Of a stretch of 64,000 bases of DNA, positions 27,207 through 35,959 are shown piece by piece. The stretch comes from Streptomyces carminius (lineage in GTDB: Bacteria; Actinomycetota; Actinomycetes; Streptomycetales; Streptomycetaceae). The stretch's first letter is position 1; each line of letters opens with the position of its first letter. Position numbers and translations under genes: made by a program. The notes under the pieces are model-generated. The model did not search any database. It saw only the letters and a program-made list of their open reading frames with translations, and had not been told where the DNA came from. The stretch lies in assembly GCF_002794255.1 (NCBI RefSeq), contig NZ_PGGW01000011.1, positions 62,001 to 126,000 on the forward strand, in the 5' to 3' direction.

Positions 27207-27896
27207 ATGGACGACGGACTGTTCCGGCTGCCGCCCGTGGCGGTGGCACCGGGCGCGGTGCACCTGCCCGGCCATCTGGACCCGGCCGCGCAGCGGGAAC
27301 TGCTGGCCGCCTGCCGGCGGTGGGCACGGCCGCCCGCCGGGCTGCGCACCGTACGGATGCCCGGTGGCGGCGAGATGTCGGCACGGCAGGTCGGCCTCGG
27401 CTGGCACTGGCACCCCTACGGTTACTCCCGGACCGCGGTGGACGGCGACGGGTCGCCGGTCAAGCCGTTCCCCGACTGGCTGGGGGAGTGGGCCCGGCGG
27501 GTGCTGGAGGAGGCGTACGGGCGGGCTCCGGGCGCTTCCCGGCCCGGCACCCCGCATGGCCCCCCGTACGACATCCCGTACGACACCCCGTACGACATCG
27601 GGCTGGTGAACTTCTACGACGACCGGGCGCGGATGGGGATGCACCGCGACCGCGACGAGGAGTCGGACGCCCCCGTGGTCTCCTTCAGCCTCGGCGACAC
27701 CTGCGTCTTCCGCTTCGGCCACACGGGCGGCCGCGGCCGCCCGTGGACAGACGTCGAACTGCGCAGCGGGGACGCCTTCGTGTTCGGCGGCCCCGCGCGG
27801 TGGGCCTACCACGGTGTCCCGCGGATCCGGCCCGGTACGGCGCCACCCGCGCTCGGGCTGCGGGGGCGGGTCAGCGTCACGGTCCGGCGGCGCTGA
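27207..27896 (+). CDS. AlkB-like alpha-ketoglutarate-dependent dioxygenase
   Basis: A 229-residue 2OG-Fe(II) oxygenase expected to remove alkyl groups from damaged bases. GMHRDRDE (about 149) provides the HxD iron ligands, AYHGVPRI (about 205) the distal His, and GLRGRVSVTVR at the C-terminus the Arg that holds 2-oxoglutarate. NFYDDRARMGMHRD matches AlkB's NxYxxxxxxxxHxD block. A short tandem repeat encodes PYDIPYDTPYDI just before it (about 122-133). ATG 27207 follows a GGCAGG; GGAGG lies further upstream. It appears monocistronic. Confidence 0.9.
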   Translation: MDDGLFRLPPVAVAPGAVHLPGHLDPAAQRELLAACRRWARPPAGLRTVRMPGGGEMSARQVGLGWHWHPYGYSRTAVDGDGSPVKPFPDWLGEWARRVLEEAYGRAPGASRPGTPHGPPYDIPYDTPYDIGLVNFYDDRARMGMHRDRDEESDAPVVSFSLGDTCVFRFGHTGGRGRPWTDVELRSGDAFVFGGPARWAYHGVPRIRPGTAPPALGLRGRVSVTVRRR

Positions 27897-28762
27897 CCGG
27901 ACCGGTGGCCCTCCCGGTGCCGGAGCCCGGAGCCCGGGGGCCGGTGGTGAAGATCCCGGATGTGGTCCGCACGGATTTCTTCATATGCGGGGCCGTCGTG
28001 TGAAACACCTCCGGACGCCGTCCGGCGCGTTTTCAGGAACGACACCGGCCGGCGGACCCGGTGACCGTCGCCGGAACGCGGTTGCGGACGGGGTGTTCCC
28101 CTCGCGCGGCCGGAGAGAAGGACCCGGACACTCCCGGCGGAAACCGGCCGCGCCCGGTGATCTCCGGATTCGAGGGGAAAACGCCCGGGTGCGGCTCCGG
28201 AATGCCGGGGTACGCCGGATCCGGTATCCGGATTTCCCGGTTCTTTCCGGACGCCGGGGCCGGGTCCCGCGGCGCGGCGCGGTGCCGGCCCGGCGGACGC
28301 GCCGGCCGGGGACGGGACGGCGTCCACGCACCGCGGCGGGCCGGAACGGGCAGTGTGCGGCGGCCTGTTGCCCGCCGGACGGGCGCGGGTCCAACTGGAC
28401 AGATCGGTGGTGGATGGGTAGACAGACACCCGAAGCTTCCGGCCGGGCGGACCGGCGTCGTCCGACGCCTCGCCGACCGGGGACTTCGCCGTCTCGTACG
28501 GCCCGGCCCCGCACCCGTGCGAGCCGTCCGGGCCGAGAAGCCCGTCTGCTGCGGAGGTGACGTGTCCTCGTGGGCGCGTTCGTTTGTCCGAGTTCCCAAG
28601 TGGCCACCGGCGGACTTCCGTTGCGCAACACCGGTCCAACAGAATTCTGAGGGCGAACGGGATGCGATCCGGCCGTCGGCGCGGTAGGAGGCACGAAGGC
28701 GCGCAGCCGGCCGCCGGTCGAGTTGTTCCTGTCTTTTCTCCTCGACTTCACGAGAGAACCAG
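27897..28762. other. 866-bp gap before the conservon
   Basis: No convincing gene. Codon-position GC bias is absent from the open frames here. The sequence is full of CCGGAT/ATCCGG motifs and short inverted repeats around 28190-28260. At 28562-28687 a 41-codon frame with a good GGAGG exists, but its third-position GC is only about two thirds. The segment 28615-28660, containing GTTGCGCAAC and GAATTC, is markedly less GC-rich and may contain the conservon promoter. Confidence 0.4.
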
Positions 28763-30052
28763 ATGAAATACGAGATAGCCCAGGCGCAGTTAGCAGTGGC
28801 CGGCCTCGTCTTCGCCGGCGTGGTGGCGCTGGCCGTCCACTGGGCGCTGGCGGCTCGACGGTGGCGCGCACGTGCCCAGGAGAGACAGGAGGCCCGGGAC
28901 GCCGCGCTGGAGGAGATGGTCATCACCGCCCTGCCCGCGGTGCGGGAGTCCATGCGGCGGCCCGACGCGGCGGTGACGGAACTCCCCCTGCCGGAATCCC
29001 TGCGGGGGACGGTGTTCGCCGGACGTCTGCGGATCCTCGCCGAGCGGTACGCCACCGATCTGCGGCAGGTGCAGGCGGAGGCCGAGCGGGCGACGCGCGG
29101 AAAGGTCCGGGAGGAGTCGCGCGCGGCCATCCGGGGAGCGGTGCGCTCGGTGGTCTCGACGCTGGTGAGCACGGGCGCGGACGTGGGCAAGGTCGTCGGG
29201 GACGCGCTGGACCGGCATCCGGAGATGTCGCGGACCCTGTTCGACATCGACCACGCGGTGCAGCAGCTCCTCCGGCAGGCGCAGTCCCTGGCCGTGGTCT
29301 GCGGGGGATCACCGGGGCGGCGGTGGCCGCCCACGAAACTGACCGATGTGGTGGGCGGCGCGGTGGGCCGGCTCAGGGACTACCGCCGCGTGCGGTACCA
29401 GGAACTCGACCGCGTCGTGGCCAGCAGGTTCGTGGAACCGCTCATCCTCCTGCTGGCGACACTGCTGGACAACGCCACCCGCTACTCGCCCCCGAAGTCG
29501 TACGTCGAGGTCTCGTTCCAGGAGGGGCACCACGGTGTGACCGTGGTCATCGACGACGCCGGGAAGCGGATGGCCCCCGGCCAGCTGCGGCAGGCGCAGC
29601 GGATCCTGGCCGGTGAGGAACCGGCCGATCTCTACAAGATGGGCCCGCACCCCCAGATCGGGTTCCACGTGGTCGCCGTGCTGGCGCACCGGCACCGGCT
29701 GGACGTCTGCGTCCACGAGGGGCCGAGCCCCTACGGCGGTACGCGGGTGACGGTGTTCGTACCCGAGGCGGCGTTCACCACCGCGGCCGACGAGGCGCGG
29801 CCCGAACCGGAGCCGGAGCGACAGCCGGAGTCGGAACCGGAGCGGCGGCCGGACCGGGAGCCGGAAGCCGCTCCGCAGCCGGCGGGGCCGGCGCAGACCC
29901 CCGGCGGGCTCCCCCGCCGCCGTCGGCGGCAGCGCACGGCGGCAGCGGCCGAGGCGGACGCTTCCACGGTGATCCAGCCGGGGCGCCCCGAGGCGGCAGC
30001 GGCCTGGTGGCAGGCCGGGCGTTCGAACCGTACCGACTCTCCAGTCGACTGA
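28763..30052 (+). CDS. cvnA: Conservon protein CvnA: membrane histidine-kinase-like ATPase
   Basis: A 429-residue protein: one N-terminal membrane helix (about 9-30), a helical region, a HATPase_c domain (about 225-340), and a disordered Pro/Glu/Arg-rich tail with PEPEPERQPE-type repeats. The N-box LLDNATRYSPP (about 236) is intact. The G-boxes are altered: DDAGKRM for DxGxGM and PQIGFHVVAVLA for GLGLxxV, as in one conservon subclass, so kinase activity is doubtful while ATP binding remains possible. Conservons act as membrane-associated G-protein-like complexes affecting differentiation and antibiotic production in Streptomyces. cvnB follows 18 bp later. Confidence 0.88.
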   Translation: MKYEIAQAQLAVAGLVFAGVVALAVHWALAARRWRARAQERQEARDAALEEMVITALPAVRESMRRPDAAVTELPLPESLRGTVFAGRLRILAERYATDLRQVQAEAERATRGKVREESRAAIRGAVRSVVSTLVSTGADVGKVVGDALDRHPEMSRTLFDIDHAVQQLLRQAQSLAVVCGGSPGRRWPPTKLTDVVGGAVGRLRDYRRVRYQELDRVVASRFVEPLILLLATLLDNATRYSPPKSYVEVSFQEGHHGVTVVIDDAGKRMAPGQLRQAQRILAGEEPADLYKMGPHPQIGFHVVAVLAHRHRLDVCVHEGPSPYGGTRVTVFVPEAAFTTAADEARPEPEPERQPESEPERRPDREPEAAPQPAGPAQTPGGLPRRRRRQRTAAAAEADASTVIQPGRPEAAAAWWQAGRSNRTDSPVD

Positions 30053-30070
30053 CGAAAAGGACATCACCGC

Positions 30071-30541
30071 ATGAGCTTCCCGAGTCACCCCTCCGAGGAA
30101 GTGCGCAGCGACATCAGCTGGATGCTGCAGGGCCTGGCCGACACACCGGGTGTGCAGTCGGCCATCGTGCTGACCACGGACGGCCTCCTCATGGCCCACT
30201 CCGAGAGCCTCGGCAGGGACGAGGCCGACCGGTTCGCCGCCGCCGTGGCCGGAGCGCACGGGGTGAGCACGGCCATGCGCGAGTTCTGCGCCGGCGCCCG
30301 CGCGGTACGGCAGAACATGGTCGAGTTCGACGCGGGCTTCATCGCGTTCACGGCGGGCGGCGAGAACACCCTGCTGGCGGTGGCCACGGACGCCGACGCC
30401 GACCTGAACGTGATCCCGTACCGCATGAACGACCTGGCGGTACGGGTGGGGGAGCAGCTCAGCAGCCAGTCGCGGCAGCCGACCGGGGGCACGGGGGGAA
30501 CCGGGGGAACCGGGGGAACCGGGGAAAGCAGCCGGTCATGA
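30071..30541 (+). CDS. cvnB: Conservon protein CvnB: roadblock/LC7 domain protein
   Basis: A 156-residue Roadblock/LC7 protein. SWMLQGLADTPGVQSAIVLT (about residue 16) followed by DGLLMAHSESL and the closing block LLAVATDADADLNVIPYRMN are the family signature. In small-GTPase systems of this kind (MglB-like) the roadblock partner stimulates the GTPase. The last 20 residues are (GGT)n encoded by a short tandem repeat and are probably disordered. The stop overlaps the cvnC start by ATGA. Confidence 0.92.
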   Translation: MSFPSHPSEEVRSDISWMLQGLADTPGVQSAIVLTTDGLLMAHSESLGRDEADRFAAAVAGAHGVSTAMREFCAGARAVRQNMVEFDAGFIAFTAGGENTLLAVATDADADLNVIPYRMNDLAVRVGEQLSSQSRQPTGGTGGTGGTGGTGESSRS

Positions 30542-30885
30542 CGGACGAATGGGGTGACCGGCAGGTGGTGCGCGCGTATGTGCGCACCGGCGGGCGGTCG
30601 AGCCCCACCAGGGAACTGGACCTCACGACCCTGGTCGTGGCCGCGAACTCCCCGGTCCACGGGCTGCAGCGGGAGCACCGCCGGATCATGGACCTGTGCC
30701 GTCAGGGGGCCTTGTCCGTCGCCGAGGTCGCGGCCCACCTGGAGTTGCCCCTCATCGTCGTCAAGGTGGTGGTGTCCGATCTGATGGACACCGGCCACCT
30801 CACCACACCCGCCCCCGTGGTCTCCCTGTCGGATGTCGCGCTCCTCAGAAGGATTCTCGATGGCCTCCACCGTCATGCCGGCTGA
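30538..30885 (+). CDS. cvnC: Conservon protein CvnC: DUF742 protein
   Basis: A 115-residue DUF742 protein. VRAYVRTGGRSSP near residue 11, LDLTTLV near 28, and a winged-helix-like block EHRRIMDLCRQGALSVAEVA (about 49-68) followed by LPLIVVKVVVSDL are the family pattern. It is the usual third member of conservons. Its end overlaps cvnD by 26 bp. Confidence 0.92.
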   Translation: MTDEWGDRQVVRAYVRTGGRSSPTRELDLTTLVVAANSPVHGLQREHRRIMDLCRQGALSVAEVAAHLELPLIVVKVVVSDLMDTGHLTTPAPVVSLSDVALLRRILDGLHRHAG

Positions 30886-31459
30886 CTCCGCCTACCTGCC
30901 CTCCACCGTGAGACGCACCGCGAAACTGCTGGTGGCCGGGCACTTCGGGGTGGGGAAGACCACGCTGGTGGGCAGCGTCTCGGAGATCGCGCCGCTGCGT
31001 ACCGAGGAGGCGATCACCGAGGAGAGCGTGGGCATCGACGACCTGGCGGGACTGCCGGGCAAGACCAGGACCACCGTGGCCCTGGACTTCGGCCGCATCT
31101 CCGTGGACGAGGAGCTGGTGCTGTACCTGTTCGGCACGCCCGGACAGCGGCGCTTCGTGTCGCTGTGGGAGAACCTCGCCCGCGGCGCCCTGGGCGCCCT
31201 GGTGCTGGTCGACACCCGCCGTCTGGAGCAGTCCCACGACGTACTGGGCTGGCTGGAGGAACGCGGCCTGCCCTACGCGGTCGCGGTCAACGAGTTCGAC
31301 GGTGCCCACCGCTATCCCCCGGAGGAGATCCGCGACGCCCTCGACCTGGCTCCGACGACACCGCTGACGACCTGCGACGCCCGCGACCGGACCTCCAGTG
31401 TCCACGCCCTGATCACGCTTGCCGCCCATGTGCTGCACTGCCTGGAGTCCCGCCCGTGA
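30860..31459 (+). CDS. cvnD: Conservon protein CvnD: small GTPase
   Basis: A 199-residue GTP-binding protein. The P-loop GHFGVGKTT (about residues 28-36), the switch region with TEESVGIDDL, the G3-like LFGTPGQRRF (about 95-104) and the G4-like AVNEFDGA (about 139) are present; G3 has TPGQ as in the MglA/CvnD group. It acts at the membrane with CvnA-C. ATG 30860 has AAGGA six bases upstream. Its stop overlaps the P450 start by GTGA, so the P450 belongs to the same operon. Confidence 0.92.
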   Translation: MASTVMPADSAYLPSTVRRTAKLLVAGHFGVGKTTLVGSVSEIAPLRTEEAITEESVGIDDLAGLPGKTRTTVALDFGRISVDEELVLYLFGTPGQRRFVSLWENLARGALGALVLVDTRRLEQSHDVLGWLEERGLPYAVAVNEFDGAHRYPPEEIRDALDLAPTTPLTTCDARDRTSSVHALITLAAHVLHCLESRP

Positions 31460-32754
31460 CCTTCGAGCCGCCCCCCGTCCCCCCGTCCTCCGCCTCGTCC
31501 TCCGCCTCGCCCTCCGCACCGCCGCCGGGCCACCCGGTGAACGCCCCGGCGTCCCGCGTACCGCTGCACGCGCCCGAGTTCGCGGCCGATCCCCACCGGG
31601 CCTACGCCGAGATGCGCGCGACCCACGGACCGCTGGTGCCGGTGGAGCTGGCGCCGGGGGTGCCCGCCACCCTGGTGATCGGCTACCAGGCCGCGGTGCG
31701 GATCCTCAACGACCCCGAGAACTTCCCCGCCGACCCCCGTGCCTGGCAGCAGGACCTCCCGCCCGACTGCCCCGTCAAACCGATGCTGGAATGGCGTCCC
31801 AACGCCCTGCGTTCGTCCGGTGACGCGCACACCCGCTACCGGGCGGCCAACGTCGCCAGCCTCGAAGCGATCGACCTGCACGTCCTGCGCTCCACCGTGG
31901 CGCGGCTCGCCGTCGCACAGATCAACACCTTCTGCGCGTCCGGTGAGGCGGACGTGCTCACCCAGTACGCCTGGCCGCTGACCTTCCAGACGCTCAACGC
32001 CCTGCTGGGCTGCCCGCCCGAACTGGGGGAGCGGGTCGCCCGGGGAATGGCCGCGATCTTCGAGGGCGTCGACGCCGAACGCGGCAACGACCTGCTCGTC
32101 CAGGCCCTGACCGAACTGGTCACCCTCAAGGGGCGGCAGCTCGCCGAGGGGCAGCCCACCGACGACGTCACCACTCGGCTGCTGGCCCACGAGGTCGGCC
32201 TGAACGGCACCGAGATGATCCACCAGCTGGTGACCCTCTACGGAGCCGGCATCGAGCCGATGACCAACCTCGTCACCAACACCCTGCGGCTGATGCTCAG
32301 CGACCCCCGGTTCTCCGGTGACGTCCGCAGCGGCACCCTGAGCGTCCGGGACGCGCTGGAGGAGGTCCTGCTGCAGGACCCCCCGATGGCCAACTACTGC
32401 GTGAGCTATCCGCCCCGGCCGGTCCGGTTCGAGGACGTCCTGCTGCCGGCCCACCAGCCGGTCGTCATCAGCATGGCGGCGGCCAACAACGATCCCGCCG
32501 TCACCGAGCCCGGCCGGTACGCCGGGAACCGCGCACACCTGTCCTGGAGCACCGGCCCGCACACCTGCCCCGCCCAGTCGCCGGCCTATCTGATCGCCTA
32601 CGAGGCCGTCGAGCTGATCCTCGACGCCCTGCCGGAGATGCGGCTGGCCGTCCCGGCCGACCGGCTCACCTGGCGGCCCGGTCCCTTCCACCGCGCCCTG
32701 ACCGGTCTGCCCGTCGTCTTCTCCCCGTCCCAGCCCATCCCCGCCCCGCACTGA
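31456..32754 (+). CDS. Conservon-associated cytochrome P450, CYP157-like (no ExxR)
   Basis: A 432-residue P450-fold protein. The heme-ligand Cys is in WSTGPHTCPAQ (about residue 371). The I-helix segment reads LYGAGIEPMTNLV instead of AGxxT. In the K-helix, where P450s have ExxR, it reads EEVLLQDPP, so the ExxR Arg is absent. That is the hallmark of the CYP157 family, which in S. coelicolor sits next to CYP154 genes within conservons. The first 30 residues are a Pro/Ser run. No ferredoxin or reductase gene is nearby. Substrate unknown; it may have a structural or regulatory role rather than a normal catalytic cycle. Confidence 0.88.
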   Translation: MTFEPPPVPPSSASSSASPSAPPPGHPVNAPASRVPLHAPEFAADPHRAYAEMRATHGPLVPVELAPGVPATLVIGYQAAVRILNDPENFPADPRAWQQDLPPDCPVKPMLEWRPNALRSSGDAHTRYRAANVASLEAIDLHVLRSTVARLAVAQINTFCASGEADVLTQYAWPLTFQTLNALLGCPPELGERVARGMAAIFEGVDAERGNDLLVQALTELVTLKGRQLAEGQPTDDVTTRLLAHEVGLNGTEMIHQLVTLYGAGIEPMTNLVTNTLRLMLSDPRFSGDVRSGTLSVRDALEEVLLQDPPMANYCVSYPPRPVRFEDVLLPAHQPVVISMAAANNDPAVTEPGRYAGNRAHLSWSTGPHTCPAQSPAYLIAYEAVELILDALPEMRLAVPADRLTWRPGPFHRALTGLPVVFSPSQPIPAPH

Positions 32755-32768
32755 GGAGACCAACCACC

Positions 32769-33989
32769 GTGGAGCAGCAGATCCTCGTACTCGACCCCAG
32801 CGGCGCCGACCACCACGCGCAGAATGCCGAACTGCGCGAACGCGGTCCCGCGGCGCTGGTGGACCTCCTGGGAATACCGGCCTGGGCCGTCACCGACCCG
32901 GAGGTCCTCAGGGACCTCCTGACCGACCCCCGGGTCTCCAAGGACGCCTATCTGCACTGGCCGCTGTTCCCCGGGGAGGCCGTCGACCGGTGGCCGCTGA
33001 AGCTGTGGGTGGCGGTGCGGAACATGTTCACCGCCTACGGGGAGGAGCACCGGCGGCTGCGCCGCCTGGTCAGCCCGGCGTTCACCGCCCGCCGCATGGA
33101 CGCGATGGTGCCGCGGATCGCGGAGATCACCGCCGAACTGCTCGACGACCTCGCCGCCACCCCGCCCGGCGGGACGGTGGACCTGCGCGACCGGTTCGCC
33201 CATCCGCTGCCGATGCGGGTCATCAGCGAACTGATGGGCCTGCCCGAGCACTCCCGCCCCGGCTTCCGCCGCACCGTCGAGGGGGTCTTCGACACCACCC
33301 TCACCGCCGAGCAGGCGACCGCCAACACGCAGGAGCTGTACGGCATCCTGAAGGACCTCGTCGCCGCCAAGCGCGCCGAGCCCGGCGACGACATGACCTC
33401 GGTCCTGATCGCGGCACGCGACGAGGAGGGCGACGGGTCCGCCCTCACCGAGGAGGAGCTCGTCGACACCCTGCTGCTGGTCATCAGCGCCGGTTTCGAG
33501 ACCACCGTCAACCTTCTGGACCAGGCCGTCACCGCCCTGCTGACCCACCCCGAGCAGCTCGGCCACGTCCGGGCCGGACGCGCCGGCTGGAGCGACGTCG
33601 TCGAGGAGGCCCTCCGGTTCGAGGCGCCCGTCGCCCACCTGCCCCTGCGGTACGCCGTCGAGGACATCGCCCTTCCCGGCGGCCCGACCATCCGCAGGGG
33701 CGAGGCGATCATCGCCTCCTTCGCGGCCGCCAACCGCCACGAGAAGTGGCACGGCGACACCGCCGAGGTCTTCGACGTCACCCGGTCCTCCAAGAAGCAC
33801 CTCTCCTTCGGCCACGGCGTCCACGTCTGCCTGGGGGCGGCACTCGCCCGGGCCGAGGCCACCACCGCGCTCCCGGCACTCTTCGACCGCTTCCCGGACC
33901 TGCGGCTCGCCGTGCCCGCCGGAGAACTGCGCCCCACGCCCGGCCTGATCGCCAACGGCCACCAGAGCCTCCCCGTCCGGCTGGCCTGA
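32769..33989 (+). CDS. Conservon-associated cytochrome P450, CYP154-like
   Basis: A 406-residue P450 with all expected motifs: I-helix ISAGFETTVN (about 241-250), K-helix EEALRFEAP with ExxR (about 282), and heme loop FGHGVHVCLGAALAR (about 345-359). ADHHAQNAELRERGPAALVDL at the N-terminus resembles the CYP154 group, whose members oxidise steroids and other polycyclic molecules. GTG 32769 follows AGGAG. It is the last gene of the conservon operon, 14 bp after the CYP157-like gene, so the two may work as a pair. Confidence 0.92.
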   Translation: MEQQILVLDPSGADHHAQNAELRERGPAALVDLLGIPAWAVTDPEVLRDLLTDPRVSKDAYLHWPLFPGEAVDRWPLKLWVAVRNMFTAYGEEHRRLRRLVSPAFTARRMDAMVPRIAEITAELLDDLAATPPGGTVDLRDRFAHPLPMRVISELMGLPEHSRPGFRRTVEGVFDTTLTAEQATANTQELYGILKDLVAAKRAEPGDDMTSVLIAARDEEGDGSALTEEELVDTLLLVISAGFETTVNLLDQAVTALLTHPEQLGHVRAGRAGWSDVVEEALRFEAPVAHLPLRYAVEDIALPGGPTIRRGEAIIASFAAANRHEKWHGDTAEVFDVTRSSKKHLSFGHGVHVCLGAALARAEATTALPALFDRFPDLRLAVPAGELRPTPGLIANGHQSLPVRLA

Positions 33990-34095
33990 TTCCGCCGTTC
34001 CCGGCCGTCCCGGACCGGGCCGGCACGGCCGGGGACGGCCGCTGGGGTGCCGGTGCCCGCGGCGCCCCGCGCCCGGCCCGGGCCCTCCCCCTTCC

Positions 34096-35049
34096 TCAGC
34101 TCCGCCGGGCCGGGGCTGCGGCGGAGGCGGGGGTGAAGGAGGCGAAGGAGGTGATCCGCGCCCGCAGCGAGCGCGGGTCCAGGCCGTGGGCCGCCAGATG
34201 CTCCCCGACCGTGCCGTAGCGGCGCAGCTCGGCGCGCCGGACGCCCAGTCCCAGCACCCGGTGCGGGACGTGGGACAGGGCCTCCCCCGCCGCCCGGGCG
34301 GAGGTGCCCGCCAGGTACGGCTCGACGAGGACGACCTCGGCGCCGGTCGCGGCGGGCGCGTCCGCGACCGCCGCCCGCAGGGCGGCGCCGTCGAAGGGGC
34401 GGACGGTGGCGGTGTACAGGACCGTCGCGTCCAGCCCCTCGACCGCGGTGAGGACGGCGTCCAGCAGCGGGCCGACCGCGACCACCACCGGTGCGCCCGC
34501 CCGGCCGCGCCGGACGGCCGAGAAGCCCTCGCCGCTGACCGGCCGGGGACGGGCGTTGCGCTGCGCCGACAACCGGACGTACACCTTCTCGTCCCCGGCC
34601 GCGTACGCGTGCCGCAGCAGGGCCTCGGCCTCGTCGGGATGGCCGGGGACGTGGACGGTCCAGCCGTCCAGGGTGTCCAGCAGCGCCACGTCCCCCGGCG
34701 CCAGGTGGGTGAAGCCGCCGGCGGGCCAGTCGTAGGAGCCCCCGGCGCTCACCAGCACCCCGCCCGTCCCCTGATACCCGAAGTCCAGCTTCAGCTGCTC
34801 GAAGGGGCGCTCGACCAGGAAGGAGGCGAAGGTGTGCAGCACCGGGCGCAGCCCGGCCAGGGCCAGCCCGCCGCCCACCCCGACCAGCAGCTGCTCCCGG
34901 ATGCCGACGTTGACCACCCGGTCCGGGTGGCGCCCGGCCGCCTGCCGGAAGCCGTCCGTGCCGATGTCGGCGAGGACGACCGCGAGCCGCGGGTCCTCGT
35001 CCAGCAGGCGGGAGGTGACGGAGGCGAAGCGCTCGCGCATGGTGTCCAC
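34096..35049 (-). CDS. Transketolase, C-terminal subunit (split enzyme)
   Basis: A 317-residue half-transketolase holding the pyrimidine-binding and C-terminal domains. VVNVGIREQLLVGVGGGLAL (about residues 46-65) has the catalytic Glu that activates thiamine diphosphate; GGFTHLAPGDVALLDTL (about 111) holds the conserved His region. Split transketolases occur in actinobacteria and archaea, with the two halves forming one active site. It is second in the unit, 103 bp after the N-terminal half; that spacer contains a tandem ACGGGAA-type repeat. It transfers two-carbon units in the pentose phosphate pathway and so can make sedoheptulose-7-phosphate. Confidence 0.88.
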   Translation of the reverse strand: MDTMRERFASVTSRLLDEDPRLAVVLADIGTDGFRQAAGRHPDRVVNVGIREQLLVGVGGGLALAGLRPVLHTFASFLVERPFEQLKLDFGYQGTGGVLVSAGGSYDWPAGGFTHLAPGDVALLDTLDGWTVHVPGHPDEAEALLRHAYAAGDEKVYVRLSAQRNARPRPVSGEGFSAVRRGRAGAPVVVAVGPLLDAVLTAVEGLDATVLYTATVRPFDGAALRAAVADAPAATGAEVVLVEPYLAGTSARAAGEALSHVPHRVLGLGVRRAELRRYGTVGEHLAAHGLDPRSLRARITSFASFTPASAAAPARRS

Positions 35050-35152
35050 GGCAGGTGTTCCTTCTCTTCTCGGCGGCCTCCGGGGCGGTTTCCGGGGCGG
35101 CAGGGCACAGGACGGGAAAACGGGAAGGACGGGAAGAACGGGAAAGGGGCCG

Positions 35153-35905
35153 TCAGGAGCCCTTGGGCTCGACGCGGGCGATCACGGCGCGCGGGCGCCC
35201 CGGGTGCGGCCGGGTGTACGCGCCGTACAGCGCCTCGTGGTCGCGGCCGTCCACGGTCGCCACGGACCAGCCCGCGGCGGTGAGGCGGGCGGCGATGCCC
35301 CCGGGCAGGGCGTGGCTCGCCGAGGCGTTGTCGACGATCAGGGCGTGCAGCCGTTCCAGCCCGGTCGCACCCGCGTAGTCGATCGCTTCGTGGTTGCTGC
35401 CCTCGTCCAGTTCGGCGTCTCCGACCAGCACCCACACCCGCGCACCGGTCTCACCGCGGGCGTGCAGCCCGAGTGCGGTCCCCACGGCCAGCGGCAGCCC
35501 GTGCCCGAGCGACCCGCTGCCGATCTCCGCACCGGGCACCAGCGTCCGGTCCGGGTGGTGCCCCAGCGGGGAGCCGTAGCCGCCGAAGCCGGGCAGCCAG
35601 TCGACGGGGAAGAAGCCCTTGGCGGCGAGGACGGCGTAGTACGCCATGGGGCCGTGCCCCTTGGAGAGCAGGAATCGGTCCCGGCCGGGGGCGTCGGCGG
35701 TGGCGGGGGAGACCCGCAGCACCCGGTCGTAGAGCACCCACAGGGCGTCCAGGGTGGAGGTGGCGGCCGCGCCGTGCTTCTCGTCGCCGGTCATCAGGGA
35801 CATCAGCGCCGGCAGGTCGCCGTGGCCGTACGCGCCGTGCGGCGGGGGGACGGCGGCGGTGTGCGAGGTGGTCGTGGTGGTTGTGGTGGTCGTGGTGGTC
35901 GTCAT
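35153..35905 (-). CDS. Transketolase, N-terminal subunit (split enzyme)
   Basis: A 250-residue thiamine-diphosphate-binding half. SKGHGPMAYYAVLAAKGFFP (about residues 81-100), GSLGHGLPLAVGTALG (about 132) and the ThDP/Mg2+ motif LVGDAELDEGSNHEA (about 160-174) match transketolase N-terminal subunits. Residues 2-13 are twelve consecutive threonines encoded by an ACC/ACG repeat, a lineage-specific oddity. There is no Shine-Dalgarno: the ATG falls at the expected transcription start of a SoxR-type promoter, so the mRNA is probably leaderless. Confidence 0.88.
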   Translation of the reverse strand: MTTTTTTTTTTTTSHTAAVPPPHGAYGHGDLPALMSLMTGDEKHGAAATSTLDALWVLYDRVLRVSPATADAPGRDRFLLSKGHGPMAYYAVLAAKGFFPVDWLPGFGGYGSPLGHHPDRTLVPGAEIGSGSLGHGLPLAVGTALGLHARGETGARVWVLVGDAELDEGSNHEAIDYAGATGLERLHALIVDNASASHALPGGIAARLTAAGWSVATVDGRDHEALYGAYTRPHPGRPRAVIARVEPKGS

Positions 35906-35911
35906 GGGAGA

Positions 35912-35942
35912 AGGCTGCAACCTCAAGTCGGCTTGAGGTCAA
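35912..35942 (-). promoter_or_regulatory. SoxR-type promoter of the split transketolase
   Basis: On the minus strand: TTGACC (35942-35937), a 19-bp spacer containing most of the SoxR box, and CAGCCT (35917-35912). The over-long 19-bp spacer is the known geometry of MerR-family activated promoters. The transketolase ATG starts 7 nt after the -10, so transcript and coding region begin together. Confidence 0.65.
35921..35938. promoter_or_regulatory. SoxR box
   Basis: CCTCAAGTCGGCTTGAGG: perfect 7-bp arms CCTCAAG/CTTGAGG around four bases. Only the four central bases differ from the E. coli soxS box CCTCAAGTTAACTTGAGG. It lies 21 bp before soxR and 16 bp before the transketolase start. Confidence 0.9.
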
Positions 35943-35959
35943 GCGCTATGCTCGGCGCC

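Noticed and set aside
28061..28687. 208-codon frame upstream of the conservon
   Set aside because: No codon-position bias and no family pattern; only the last 41 codons have a ribosome site, and even those have low third-position GC.
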